A stretch of DNA of 9,734 nt from Bacteroidales bacterium UBA5197 (GTDB lineage Bacteria > Bacteroidota > Bacteroidia > Bacteroidales > Lentimicrobiaceae). Where the stretch lies: contig DHVX01000035.1 of the NCBI GenBank assembly GCA_002412885.1, positions 1-9,734 on the forward strand, given 5' to 3'. Below, piece by piece: positions 1-7,559 of this stretch. Made by a program: the position numbers and the translations under genes. The stretch's first letter is position 1. Every line of letters starts with the position of its first letter. The notes beneath the pieces were generated by a model. The model searched no databases, was not told where the DNA came from, and saw only the letters and a program-made list of their open reading frames with translations.

Positions 1-506
1 AATATGTGTCCGAAATATATTTCATTCGTAATTTCTTTCTGCGCCATCCATATACTATCAAGTTCATTGGGAGGCATGATAGAGTTAAACCGTTCACTTT
101 CTGAAAGCAGATAGCTCAATTTAGAACGCAGATTTGAATAATTCGGAGTTGTGATCAATAAAGTTCCATTTGGCTTTAACACCCTGTTAAATTCCTGCAA
201 CGCCTGATATTGATCGCTGAAATGTTCAATTCCTTCCTGACAAACAAGGGCATCAGCAGATTTGCTTTCCAACGGGAGACCATCACGAATATTTGCCCTT
301 GTGCAATTTAAACCTTCCACATCAAAATACTCCGTAAATAAATCCAGAGGAATTGGATTGGCACCAACTTCCTTCAAAATTCCTGAAGTAATTCCATTCC
401 CTGCCGGAAAATCAATTACTTTCTTTCCCTTATAGTAGGACGCATTCGCGAGCAGGTATTTTTTTACATAATACTTGATGCTTGAAGGATTGTTTTCGTA
501 ATTCAT
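1..506 (-). CDS. SAM-dependent class I methyltransferase, partial (C-terminus beyond left edge)
   Basis: This is an open frame starting at ATG (complement of 504-506) and running off the left edge without a stop; 168 residues are visible. It reads as a Rossmann-fold class I methyltransferase. A glycine-containing motif I (VIDFPAGNGITSG, residues 30-42) is followed by an acidic second strand (PIPLDLF, 51-57, D55), a motif-IV-like segment (ADALVCQEGIEHF, 84-96), and the typical LQEFNRVLKPNGTLLITTPN block (103-122). The last is characteristic of the methyltransferase-11/UbiE-like superfamily. The substrate cannot be told. There is no signal peptide, so a cytoplasmic enzyme is expected. It lies 97 bp downstream of the YCF48-type lipoprotein gene on the same strand. 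The leader before the ATG is A/T-rich (TTGACAAA) with no Shine-Dalgarno motif, as is usual in Bacteroidota. Family is well supported; the specific role is unknown. Confidence 0.88.
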   Translation of the reverse strand, partial: MNYENNPSSIKYYVKKYLLANASYYKGKKVIDFPAGNGITSGILKEVGANPIPLDLFTEYFDVEGLNCTRANIRDGLPLESKSADALVCQEGIEHFSDQYQALQEFNRVLKPNGTLLITTPNYSNLRSKLSYLLSESERFNSIMPPNELDSIWMAQKEITNEIYFGHI

Positions 507-603
507 TTTGTCAATAGTTAATAGGATAGATCAATCAGAAACGTTATCAAAGTAAGGTAGTGTACTAATGATGAAATGGGATTTAAAGCATTTAATACCA
601 TTA

Positions 604-1692
604 TCAATCCTGAAAGTATCGTAATATTCTGCCATTTGGTCCGATAGCAAGTCCTGTCTGCGGTGTTGGGAAACAGATATCGGTAATTTCAACATCGGGT
701 TTTGACATTTGCCTGAAATTGAGTCCTCCGTTATCAGAAATGTAAATTCCAATTTTGTTTGATACACATACAAAGTTTTCTCCGGCACTGGTAAGTATGC
801 TGCAATTACTGGCTGGCAAGGTTGATATGTTATTCCACGAGGTGCCTGTGTCATCCGACACTGATAAAATTCCGGAGAAACTGGCATACCAGGTTGAACC
901 GCCTGCGAGGGCTAATTTTTCAAAAGAATTGGTATTCTGCATCAGTTCCAGCTCTTCTCCGTTTTCATTGTATTTGTATAAGTTCCTTTGCGTCAATATT
1001 AGTGCCTCTTCGGGATGGCCGGGGATATTTTCAATTCCGTTGATGAAAGGAATCGGTGCCGGAAGTTCAATTCGGTTTGAAATGATTTTTTTGAGCTCAC
1101 CATCTCCGTTTACCGAAACCAGAACGCAGCCTCCCATAAAAATATTGGTATAGAGAAATCCGTTATCGGGTCCGGTAAACTTAATTTTCTGGAATACACT
1201 TGATTTTGAAGTATAATCATAAACCGCAGTATTTTCCATAATTTTTTGCCAGCTTACTCCACCGTTCACTGTTTTGTAAACGCCATCAGCCGACAATGCA
1301 AAGCCGTGGTATTCATCTACAAACGACATGTGTTTGTATTTTGAGAAAGGCAGTGTAACGGGATTCCAGCTTTTGCCCCCATCAATAGTTTTATACATAA
1401 TGGAAGCTGAAGGTAGCGTGTCAATCAAACTGCAGGATAAATATGGCAAAGTATTATCCAAAGAAATATAGTTGTTGCTATCTGCTGGTTGAATTTCAGT
1501 GCATATAACGTTGTATTGCCCGCTATTGATGAAACCTGCCACATAACCCACGTTCTCATTAAGCATCTGAATGTCCTGAAAATCGGTTGTGGATTCCGGC
1601 GAAACATCCGTCCATTCCTGTTTTTGATTGTTATTTTCTTTTTTGCAGGCCAGCAAGGCGAGCAGTGACAAAATGAATAAGAGCTTTTTCAT
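604..1692 (-). CDS. YCF48/Asp-box repeat lipoprotein (predicted beta-propeller)
   Basis: The protein has 362 residues. Its N-terminus is a lipoprotein signal: charged MKK, a hydrophobic core, and lipobox L13-L14-A15-C16, followed by KKENNN. It is therefore predicted to be lipidated and held in the envelope. The mature part holds repeated Asp-box/BNR-like motifs: YKTIDGGKSWNPV (100-112), GVYKTVNGGVSWQKI (137-151), LSVSDDTGTSWNNIS (276-290) and a degenerate IYISDNGGLNFRQMS (316-330). Between them are strands ending in GF or GLAIG, such as FVDEYHGFAL and FPTPQTGLAIGPNGRIL. This matches the photosystem-II assembly factor YCF48/sialidase-type propeller superfamily, used widely in non-photosynthetic Bacteroidota lipoproteins of unknown function. 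No sialidase Arg triad or other catalytic set is evident, so I infer a scaffolding or binding role. No clear hairpin terminator follows, so readthrough into the downstream methyltransferase is possible. Confidence 0.85.
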   Translation of the reverse strand: MKKLLFILSLLALLACKKENNNQKQEWTDVSPESTTDFQDIQMLNENVGYVAGFINSGQYNVICTEIQPADSNNYISLDNTLPYLSCSLIDTLPSASIMYKTIDGGKSWNPVTLPFSKYKHMSFVDEYHGFALSADGVYKTVNGGVSWQKIMENTAVYDYTSKSSVFQKIKFTGPDNGFLYTNIFMGGCVLVSVNGDGELKKIISNRIELPAPIPFINGIENIPGHPEEALILTQRNLYKYNENGEELELMQNTNSFEKLALAGGSTWYASFSGILSVSDDTGTSWNNISTLPASNCSILTSAGENFVCVSNKIGIYISDNGGLNFRQMSKPDVEITDICFPTPQTGLAIGPNGRILRYFQD

Positions 1693-1815
1693 AATGTAAA
1701 ATAAGGGTTATCTGGCTGAACTATTATTTCTGATATTTAGGCAGCCTGGAATGTAAAAGTGGTCCTTTCGCTTTTTTGGCTTCATAAGCACCGGTCTTCC
1801 AAAGGTTCATGGTTA

Positions 1816-1823
1816 CAAATGTA
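1816..1823 (-). promoter_or_regulatory. Candidate Bacteroidota -7 box for the YCF48 lipoprotein gene
   Basis: On the minus strand the sequence is TACATTTG, a full match to the TAnnTTTG -7 consensus of Bacteroidota primary sigma factors. No convincing TTTG -33 element lies about 20 bp upstream. The implied leader would be about 115 nt before the ATG at 1692. This is a motif match only. Confidence 0.3.
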
Positions 1824-1949
1824 GTGATAAAAATTATCTGGTTTATTATATGCATACACTTTGCGGAAAAGCAGGAAAGAGGAGGGAAGAATGAAACGAA
1901 GAAAGATGGCTTTTTGGTTATCATCCGAAAAACTACTGATGGGTGGTTT

Positions 1950-1977
1950 TTTGATCAAAATTATATGTATATCTTTG
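1950..1977 (+). promoter_or_regulatory. Candidate promoter of the S41 peptidase gene
   Basis: TATCTTTG at 1970-1977 matches the TAnnTTTG -7 consensus. A TTTG (1950-1953) lies upstream with a 16 bp gap, somewhat shorter than the usual 19-21 bp. Transcription would start roughly 5-8 nt downstream of the box, giving a leader of about 40 nt before the ATG at 2022. The leader is very AT-rich. Confidence 0.45.
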
Positions 1978-2021
1978 AGGTGTAAATTCTTTTACATATT
2001 TATAATATAACTTTCTGACTT

Positions 2022-3407
2022 ATGCATAAAAAAAACCTTTTGTTTTTACTTGTTATTTGTATTCTATCTCCGTCAGTTAATGCTCAGGAAAGATACAAGG
2101 TTGAAATGGTATTTGGCGAGAATGATTTTGGTCCGATGAATACCTTATTGATTGCAAAATATGACGAAGCAAACAAATTAGTTCAATTTTCTTCTCCCCC
2201 CGATGCTTACAAAAGAATTTTAGGAAATGGGAAGTCATTTTTGCTCAAGATTTTTAAAAAAGTGCCGAAAAATGGTGCTTTTTTAACCATCAATGATATA
2301 GAAAGCTTTCATAATATGGATGGTACTGATAGTCTTAAAGGGTATATATCCATGCCAATGCTGGGCATAAGTCCATTTAAAGGTATTAAAACAAACGATA
2401 AAATTTCTGGAAGCTTTTATAGCAAAAGCTACGGAGTTACTGTAAAATTATCAGGTTTAAAAACTTCATTAGATGAGACATTTACTTATGATAATTTTCC
2501 TCAGCATATTTTCGATACCACGCAAAAATATCTTTTCAACACGAGTTATCTGGAAACAACTAAGTGGAAAAAGTTTAAAAAACGTACAGTAAAACTTGCA
2601 TCAGTTGCTATTGATGATATTGATTGGTTTTTTGGATTCAATATGAGCTCATCAAAACTTCCCTTTAGCCACTATAACCTTATGTTTGGAAATCCAACAG
2701 TTAAAAAAGTCGAAGAAGAATATATTGAATACAAGACTTACAATAATGTATTTTTTAAAGAAATATCCAATAAAACTGCACTTCTCGAAGTAAAGAGTTT
2801 TTCGGGTGGAAAAATTGAGATGGATAGTATCATTTCTATCGTGCATTCTGGTAATTATCAAAACTTAATAATAGATTTAAGGGATAACTCTGGAGGTGGG
2901 CTTTCGCCTGCTCATGTTTTAGGTAGTTATTTAATAGAAGATGAGATTAATATTGGTTATTTTATAACAAATAAATTTAGTACTGGGGGCGAAAAAATTA
3001 CTGATTTTGAATCACTTCCTGATTCTAAAGAAAAAAATACCTATAAATTACAGGCATATTTGTTAAATTCGAGAGGATGTAAATTAGTAATTGAACCAGG
3101 TGAAATGAAATTTAATGGGAATGTATTCATTTTGACAAATAAAAAAACCGCAAGTACATGTGAACCATTTGTTTATGGACTTAAATCAAATAAAATTGCC
3201 ACTACTGTTGGTGAAAATACTTCGGGTGCCATGCTATCTGCTTCTAATATCCATGTAATAGACAATTTCTATATTTTTATGGCAATTGCTGACTATTACA
3301 CCCCCGACAAAATGCGACTTGACCAAATTGGAGTAGCTCCTGATATTGAAGTTCCATCAGAGGAAGCATTAGATTATGTGTTAAAAATGATTGGAGACAC
3401 AAAGTAA
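2022..3407 (+). CDS. Secreted S41-family (C-terminal-processing-like) serine peptidase
   Basis: The protein has 461 residues. Residues 1-22 form a Sec signal peptide, with likely cleavage after VNA or VNAQ, so it is probably periplasmic or outer-membrane associated. Residues about 23-230 match no family I recognise. The C-terminal half is an S41 core: YNNVFFKEISNKTALLEVKSF (240-260), then NLIIDLRDNSGGG (281-293), which corresponds to the usual DLRxNxGG. Next are FILTNKKTASTCEPFVYGLK (369-388), VGENTSGA (396-403) and the terminal GVAPDIEVP (437-445). By alignment with the SxxE motif of Prc/CtpA, S378 is the likely nucleophile (S378-T-C-E381). The catalytic Lys of Prc is absent (A403 at its place). 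The protein therefore resembles the tricorn/IRBP-like S41 branch, which uses a Ser/His/Glu arrangement, or it may be weakly active. Base composition is much more AT-rich than the downstream gene: two hand-counted 60-base lines were about 30% GC, against about 45% for one line of the M16 gene. Confidence 0.87.
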   Translation: MHKKNLLFLLVICILSPSVNAQERYKVEMVFGENDFGPMNTLLIAKYDEANKLVQFSSPPDAYKRILGNGKSFLLKIFKKVPKNGAFLTINDIESFHNMDGTDSLKGYISMPMLGISPFKGIKTNDKISGSFYSKSYGVTVKLSGLKTSLDETFTYDNFPQHIFDTTQKYLFNTSYLETTKWKKFKKRTVKLASVAIDDIDWFFGFNMSSSKLPFSHYNLMFGNPTVKKVEEEYIEYKTYNNVFFKEISNKTALLEVKSFSGGKIEMDSIISIVHSGNYQNLIIDLRDNSGGGLSPAHVLGSYLIEDEINIGYFITNKFSTGGEKITDFESLPDSKEKNTYKLQAYLLNSRGCKLVIEPGEMKFNGNVFILTNKKTASTCEPFVYGLKSNKIATTVGENTSGAMLSASNIHVIDNFYIFMAIADYYTPDKMRLDQIGVAPDIEVPSEEALDYVLKMIGDTK

Positions 3408-3628
3408 CTCAATAAACATTAGCGCTGTATATAACTAATGAATTGGAGTGAAAGTTTCTTGATGATTATGCTATCAGGCCATCGACAAATGGATAGAATT
3501 TCAGTAAAACAGCTTCGATCAAAAAACTATCTATCAAGTCGAATAAAGTTTTTTCTGAATTTGAAGCCCGCTAAATTGTAATAGTTTCCCTACATTTGGT
3601 CTATACAAATCCTATAATATAACATGCC
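3408..3628. other. Intergenic region between the two peptidase genes
   Basis: This 221 bp region holds the promoter box of the M16 gene near its right end. A weak inverted pair lies just after the S41 stop: CATTAG (3417-3422) and CTAATG (3435-3440). Another weak pair, TTCGA and TCGAA, precedes a short T run near 3550 and could be a poor terminator. Nothing else is recognisable. Confidence 0.35.
3591..3598 (+). promoter_or_regulatory. Candidate Bacteroidota -7 box for the M16 peptidase gene
   Basis: TACATTTG is a perfect TAnnTTTG match placed 30 bp before the ATG at 3629, so the leader would be short (about 25 nt). No well-spaced -33 TTTG is visible; the nearest TTTG (3560-3563) is 27 bp upstream. 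The box suggests the M16 gene is transcribed independently of the S41 gene. Confidence 0.45.
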
Positions 3629-6508
3629 ATGAAAAAGAGTTTCCTTTTAGTCCTTTTGGGGTTGTTGATAATAACAACTCAAGCTCAGCGCGCCGACTAT
3701 AAGCCCATAGATGTAGAGGTTTACCAACTTGAAAACGGGTTGACCATCATTTTGAATGAAGACCACAACTTACCTCAGGTTTTTGGCAGTATTATGGTTC
3801 GTGCCGGAGGTAAGGACGATCCAAAAGGTGCAACCGGCATGGCACATTACCAGGAACACATGTTGTTTAAAGGCACTCAGGAATTGGGAACCATCAATTG
3901 GGAAGCTGAAAAACCGCATATCGACAGCATTTTCAGGCTGTATGATAAGCTGGGCAGAGAAACCAATCCGGAAGTAAGGAAAGGCATCCAAAAGGAAATC
4001 AATGAAGAGTCATTAAAAGCAAATGAATATGCCGTTCCCAACGAAATGTTCAATCTGCTGCGAAGCATGGGCGGAACAGGCGTAAATGCCGGCACCGGAC
4101 CTGACTATACCATTTATTACAATGCCTTTCCACCCACGCAGATCGAAAAATGGCTGGATTTATACAGTCATCGGTTCGAAAATCCGGTTTTCCGCTCCTT
4201 TCAGGCTGAGCTGGAAGTGGTTTACGAAGAGAAAAATATGTATTCTGACATGTTTGCATTTTCAATGATCGAAAATTTCAATAAGAACTTTTACCGCAAC
4301 CATCCTTACGGCCAACAAACGCTGATAGGAACCGTTGAAGATCTGAAAAATCCTTCTCTGACCAAAATGTATGACTTCTTCACCACCTGGTATGTGCCCA
4401 ACAACATGGCGCTTATTCTGACCGGTGATTTTGATAAAGAGATTATCAAGCCGGTCATCGAAGCGAAGTTCGGAAAATGGGAACGGAAAGAGATCCCTCA
4501 GCGTGAAGTATATAAAGAGGCGCCGTTTAACGGAAGAGAGCAGGTTGAAATGAAACTGAGTCCGATAAAACTTGGCATACTTGGTTTCAGGACAGTGCCG
4601 GCGGGTCATCCTGATGAAATTCCGCTCTCAGTTTGTAATGCGGTGCTTTCCAATCAGAGCCAGACCGGATTGCTGGACAAACTGATTCTTGAAAACAAGA
4701 TGATGGCAGCTCAGGTAATTAATATGCCCTATAACGATGAAGGCGCAAGCATAATATTATTTGTTCCTAAAATATTGGGACAAAAGCTTGGCAATGCTGA
4801 GCAACTGATTATGACACAATTGCAGAAACTGAAGTCCGGGGAATTTGATACAGCAATGATCAGCAATATTAAAACAGAGCTGTTCCGCGATTACCAGATC
4901 AGTATGGAATCGAATACGTATAAGGGAAATATGCTTGCCGTTGCTTTCGGACGATATCAATCCATTGAGGATTTGCTGCAGTATCCCGATCGGTTGATGG
5001 ACATTACCAGAGAAGATGTGATTAACATTGCCAATAAATACTATGGGGATAACTATCTGGCTTTTTATTCAAAGATGGGATTCCCCAAAAAGCAAAAAAT
5101 TGACAAACCTGATTACACGCCGCTGACTGCCAATAAGAATGCATCTTCTCCTTATGCATTGAAATTTGAAGCAATCCCCGAAACAAAACTGCAACAAAAA
5201 TTTATTGATTTTAATGAAGATGTTGAAAAGATTACGCCCACAGAAGGCATGAATGTGTATTGTGTAAAAAATCCGGCCAACAATGTTTTTCAACTGAATG
5301 TTGATTACAAAGTCGGGCACCATACAATTCCAGCGTTGGAGTATGCTGTGGAAGCCATGAATCTGGCTTATCCACAGGGCAGTAAACTGGATGATTTTAA
5401 GGCAACCATAGCAGCAAGCGGATGCACCTATTCCATATCGGGCAACGAAAGCTACACCAGTATTGAGGTTGTCGGTTTTGATGAAAAATTCAATGAAGCG
5501 CTTGAGCTGATAGGTTTATTACTTGAAAATCCTGAGCTGGAACAATCAAAACTGGGTGTTTTATACGAAGCAGCCAAAACGGAACGCAAAATGGAGCGAA
5601 GTGAACCCGACAATGTGGCCAGTGCTTTGGTTGGTTATGTTAAATATGGACAATCTTCAGAATTTATCGACCGTCCCGGACTTAAGGAGATAAAGTCTTA
5701 CAAAGCAGATCAAATGACAGCTGCGTTTAAGTCCATTCAGGAATATGGCGTCAACATTCATTATTCCGGGAACCTGAAGCCGCAGGAGATCGCTGCAACC
5801 TGCCAAAAAGTTTTTAAAACCAGCGGCAGTAAATCTGTAGAAACGCCGGTTGTGATGGATATGAATCAATACGCCGAAAACACGGTTTATTTTGTGGATA
5901 AGAAAAAAGCCACCCAAAGCAATATTTACTTTTTCGCAAATGGCAATGCATACGATCCTGACCAACAAGCAATAACGGATGCTTTTAATTTGTATTTCGG
6001 CGGCGATTTTTCCGGTCTGGTACTTCAGGAAATCAGGGAATCCCGTTCAATGGCTTATAGTGCCGGAGCTAAATATGTGGATCCATTGTTAAAAGGCAAG
6101 GAAAGATATTTTACGGGTAAAATCGGCACACAGGCTGATAAAACCATTGAGGCGATCACCATTTTCGATAGTCTGGTGCGCCATATGCCAGCCAAGCCGG
6201 AACGTACCAAAATGATCCAGCAATACCTGAGTAATTCTTCTTTGAGCAAACGCCCCCATTTCAGGGACTTAAGTGCGCAAATTTTAGGCTGGCAAAACCA
6301 GGGTTATGAAACTGACCCTGCATTCATCAAGCAGAAAGCCTATGAAAATCTGAAATTTGATGATATCCAGCAATTCTATGCCAGTAATATTGCGGATAAA
6401 CCAATGGTTATCTGTATTGTCGGTGACAAAAAACGCATCAATACCAAAGAGCTGGAAAAATTCGGCAAGTTGGTCTTTGTAAAAGAAAAGGAATTATTTG
6501 GAGATTAA
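3629..6508 (+). CDS. Secreted two-module M16 zinc metallopeptidase (PqqL/insulinase-like)
   Basis: The protein has 959 residues. The N-terminus (1-20, ending TTQAQ) is a Sec signal peptide, so the enzyme is periplasmic or envelope-located. The first M16 module carries the inverted zinc motif HxxEH as H73-Y-Q-E76-H77 in GMAHYQEHMLFKGT. E76 is the catalytic base and H73/H77 are ligands; the third ligand is most likely E201 in ELEVVYEEKNM (194-204). The H77-E201 gap of about 124 residues exceeds the classical 76 because of an insertion at about 92-140 (WEAEKPHIDSIFRLYDKLG onward), which is common in bacterial M16 peptidases of this type. An M16_C-like module follows (YVPNNMALILTGDFD near 255-270). 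The second half (about 540-959) repeats the fold without HxxEH and includes FSGLVLQEIRESRSMAYS near residue 800. The two halves should form the clam-shell chamber that degrades peptides. The gene is intact. A hairpin with a T-rich tail follows it by about 70 bp. Confidence 0.95.
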   Translation: MKKSFLLVLLGLLIITTQAQRADYKPIDVEVYQLENGLTIILNEDHNLPQVFGSIMVRAGGKDDPKGATGMAHYQEHMLFKGTQELGTINWEAEKPHIDSIFRLYDKLGRETNPEVRKGIQKEINEESLKANEYAVPNEMFNLLRSMGGTGVNAGTGPDYTIYYNAFPPTQIEKWLDLYSHRFENPVFRSFQAELEVVYEEKNMYSDMFAFSMIENFNKNFYRNHPYGQQTLIGTVEDLKNPSLTKMYDFFTTWYVPNNMALILTGDFDKEIIKPVIEAKFGKWERKEIPQREVYKEAPFNGREQVEMKLSPIKLGILGFRTVPAGHPDEIPLSVCNAVLSNQSQTGLLDKLILENKMMAAQVINMPYNDEGASIILFVPKILGQKLGNAEQLIMTQLQKLKSGEFDTAMISNIKTELFRDYQISMESNTYKGNMLAVAFGRYQSIEDLLQYPDRLMDITREDVINIANKYYGDNYLAFYSKMGFPKKQKIDKPDYTPLTANKNASSPYALKFEAIPETKLQQKFIDFNEDVEKITPTEGMNVYCVKNPANNVFQLNVDYKVGHHTIPALEYAVEAMNLAYPQGSKLDDFKATIAASGCTYSISGNESYTSIEVVGFDEKFNEALELIGLLLENPELEQSKLGVLYEAAKTERKMERSEPDNVASALVGYVKYGQSSEFIDRPGLKEIKSYKADQMTAAFKSIQEYGVNIHYSGNLKPQEIAATCQKVFKTSGSKSVETPVVMDMNQYAENTVYFVDKKKATQSNIYFFANGNAYDPDQQAITDAFNLYFGGDFSGLVLQEIRESRSMAYSAGAKYVDPLLKGKERYFTGKIGTQADKTIEAITIFDSLVRHMPAKPERTKMIQQYLSNSSLSKRPHFRDLSAQILGWQNQGYETDPAFIKQKAYENLKFDDIQQFYASNIADKPMVICIVGDKKRINTKELEKFGKLVFVKEKELFGD

Positions 6509-6537
6509 AGATAAAAACCTGAAAGGGCTTATCCGGG

Positions 6538-6620
6538 CTTGTCAGGTCTACTTTAAAAAAATGTTTTATGAAATTGGAGTGACCTAACAAGTTTTCTTTC
6601 AACTTGTTAGGTCTTCTTTT
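6538..6620. repeat. Palindromic repeat P, copy 1
   Basis: CTTGTCAGGTC (6538-6548) is followed by an AT-rich stretch, then GACCTAACAAGTT (6581-6593), a 7-nt spacer, and AACTTGTTAGGTC (6601-6613) with a TTCTTTTT tail. The same order recurs at 6718-6799 with similar spacing and many identical bases, so it is a direct repeat of about 80 bp. Three arms alternate in orientation, so the middle arm can pair with either side. Confidence 0.8.
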
Positions 6621-6622
6621 TA
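6581..6622 (+). terminator. Candidate terminator of the M16 peptidase gene
   Basis: A perfect 13 bp inverted repeat (6581-6593 with 6601-6613, 7-nt loop) is followed by TTCTTTTTAG. It lies about 70 bp after the M16 stop and could act as an intrinsic terminator. It is also a copy of a dispersed repeat, and the stem is not GC-rich, so termination is inference. Confidence 0.4.
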
Positions 6623-6677
6623 GAGTAACAGATGCCATTCTGGACAATTTTATTATTCCTGCCGGAATGAGGAATGT

Positions 6678-6799
6678 GACCAAGCAAGTTTTCCCGCCCA
6701 AGGCGGAGAGGTTTTCAACTTGTCAGGTCATCTTAAAAGATGCTTTATGAGATAGGATTGACCTGACAAGTTTTCTTTCAACTTGTTAGGTCTTCTTTT
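6678..6799. repeat. Palindromic repeat P, copy 2, with a GC-centred upstream copy
   Basis: GACCAAGCAAGTT (6678-6690) and AACTTGTCAGGTC (6717-6729) flank a centre containing CGCC-CAA-GGCG, a degenerate version of the element at 8398-8449. A second arm pair follows: GACCTGACAAGTT (6760-6772) and AACTTGTTAGGTC (6780-6792). The arm at 6717-6729 is perfectly complementary to 6760-6772, while 6760-6772 pairs with 6780-6792 through one G-U. The last arm is shared with the start of composite unit 1. Confidence 0.75.
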
Positions 6800-7019
6800 C
6801 AAGATGTAAGACTCACGGTTATTTAAAATTCGCCCCCTTCGGGGACCAGGACAGAGCGCCGAAGGTGCTCAATAACAATAACCGTGGGTGAAGCCCTTCG
6901 CAGAACCCACGGTTAAGCAGGATATCAGTAACTTCAGCCCTGAAAGGGTTGAACCAGCTGATTAATAATGCAACTGACCGGACAAGTCCGTCCCGTCCCA
7001 AGGCGGACAGGCTTTCAAT
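6783..7019. repeat. Composite tandem repeat unit 1 (X-type)
   Basis: The unit starts at TTGTTAGGTCTTCTTTTCAAG. In order it holds arm a CACGGTTATT (6814-6823), mini-hairpin G (6834-6844), hairpin GAGCGCC-GAA-GGTGCTC (6854-6870), arm b AACCGTGGGT (6880-6889) and arm c ACCCACGGTT (6905-6914). Block C follows, with its triloop hairpin at 6933-6953. A degenerate P element then runs from GACCGGACAAGT at 6976 into the next unit. Arm a pairs with AATAACCGTG (6877-6886) over 10 bp to close a three-way junction; alternatively arm b pairs with arm c over 10 bp. The unit is 237 bp, measured start to start. Confidence 0.82.
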
Positions 7020-7243
7020 TTGTTAGGTCTTCTTTTCAAGATGTAAGACCCACGGTTATTTATAATTCGCCCCCTTCGGGGACGGAGTTGTATCCTATCA
7101 TTAGTAACCGTGGGTTCCACTTTGCTACACCCACGGTTAAGCAGGATATGAGTAACTTCAGCCCTGAAAGGGTTGAACCAGCTGATTGATAATGCAACTG
7201 ACTGGACAAGTCCGTCGCGTCACAAGGCAGACATGCTTTCAAT
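7020..7243. repeat. Composite tandem repeat unit 2 (Y-type)
   Basis: The frame is the same as unit 1, but the inner module differs. Arm a is ACCCACGGTTA (7048-7058) and mini-hairpin G is near 7071-7081. A different spacer (GGAGTTGTATCCTATCATTAG) follows, about one turn long, in place of the GAGCGCC hairpin. Then come arm b AACCGTGGGT (7106-7115), loop TCCACTTTGCTAC, and arm c ACCCACGGTT (7129-7138). Block C has its hairpin at 7157-7177. A degenerate P element from GACTGGACAAG (7199 onward) leads into unit 3. The unit is 224 bp, measured start to start. Confidence 0.82.
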
Positions 7244-7559
7244 TTGTTAGGTCTTCTTTTCAAGATGTAAGACTCACGGTTATTTGAAATTCGCCCCCTT
7301 CGGGGACGGAGTTGTATCCTATCATTGGTAACCGTGGGTTCCACTTTGCTACACCCACGGTTATTTGAAATTCGCCCCCTTCGGGGACTATGACAGAGCG
7401 CCGAAGGTGCTCAATAACAATAACCGTGGGTGGAGCCCTTCGCGGAACCCACGGTTAAGCAGGATATAAGTAACTTCAGCCCTGAAAGGGTTGAACCAGC
7501 TGATTGATAAAGCAAATAACCGGACTAGTCTTCCTACCCAAGGCGAAAAGGATTATGGC
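7244..7559. repeat. Composite tandem repeat unit 3 (Y+X chimera, five arms)
   Basis: The left part equals unit 2: arm CACGGTT (7275-7281), hairpin G, Y spacer, AACCGTGGGT (7330-7339), loop, and ACCCACGGTT (7353-7362). The right part equals unit 1: TATTTGAAATTCG, a second G hairpin (7376-7386), hairpin GAGCGCC-GAA-GGTGCTC (7396-7412), AACCGTGGGT (7422-7431) and ACCCACGGTT (7447-7456). Block C follows, with its hairpin at 7475-7495. The middle ACCCACGGTT is shared by both halves. The terminal P element is decayed and merges with the ksgA 3' end. Confidence 0.82.

Larger units (their letters stand above)
1693..2021. other. Divergent intergenic region between YCF48 lipoprotein and S41 peptidase genes
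   Basis: This 329 bp stretch separates divergently transcribed genes and should hold both promoters. A TAnnTTTG box is seen on each strand (listed separately). A 66-residue open frame on the minus strand (1724-1924) was not accepted as a gene: it has no recognisable domain or leader, and its internal ATG is directly preceded by the candidate minus-strand -7 box. No repeat of the kinds found later in the window occurs here. Confidence 0.5.

Noticed and set aside
531..887. 118-residue minus-strand frame
   Set aside because: It overlaps the 3' end of the YCF48 lipoprotein gene in another frame, and the protein shows no domain.
1724..1924. 66-residue minus-strand frame as a small gene
   Set aside because: No recognised domain, no supporting leader, and it overlaps the likely promoter region of the YCF48 gene. 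It could be real only if conserved in relatives.
3417..3440. Integron attC or phage att site after the S41 gene
   Set aside because: Only a 6 bp inverted pair (CATTAG/CTAATG) is present, without attC core sites, an integrase or a duplicated att core.
4262..4609. 115-residue antisense frame within the M16 gene
   Set aside because: It is antisense to strongly conserved M16 coding sequence and has no features of its own.
6438..7344. Short open frames in the repeat cluster (6438-6701 minus, 6819-7001 minus, 6968-7189 plus, 7060-7344 minus)
   Set aside because: They are translations of the repeats: the same LKRRPNKLK string appears in two of them from repeated DNA. They have no leader, domain or start signal.
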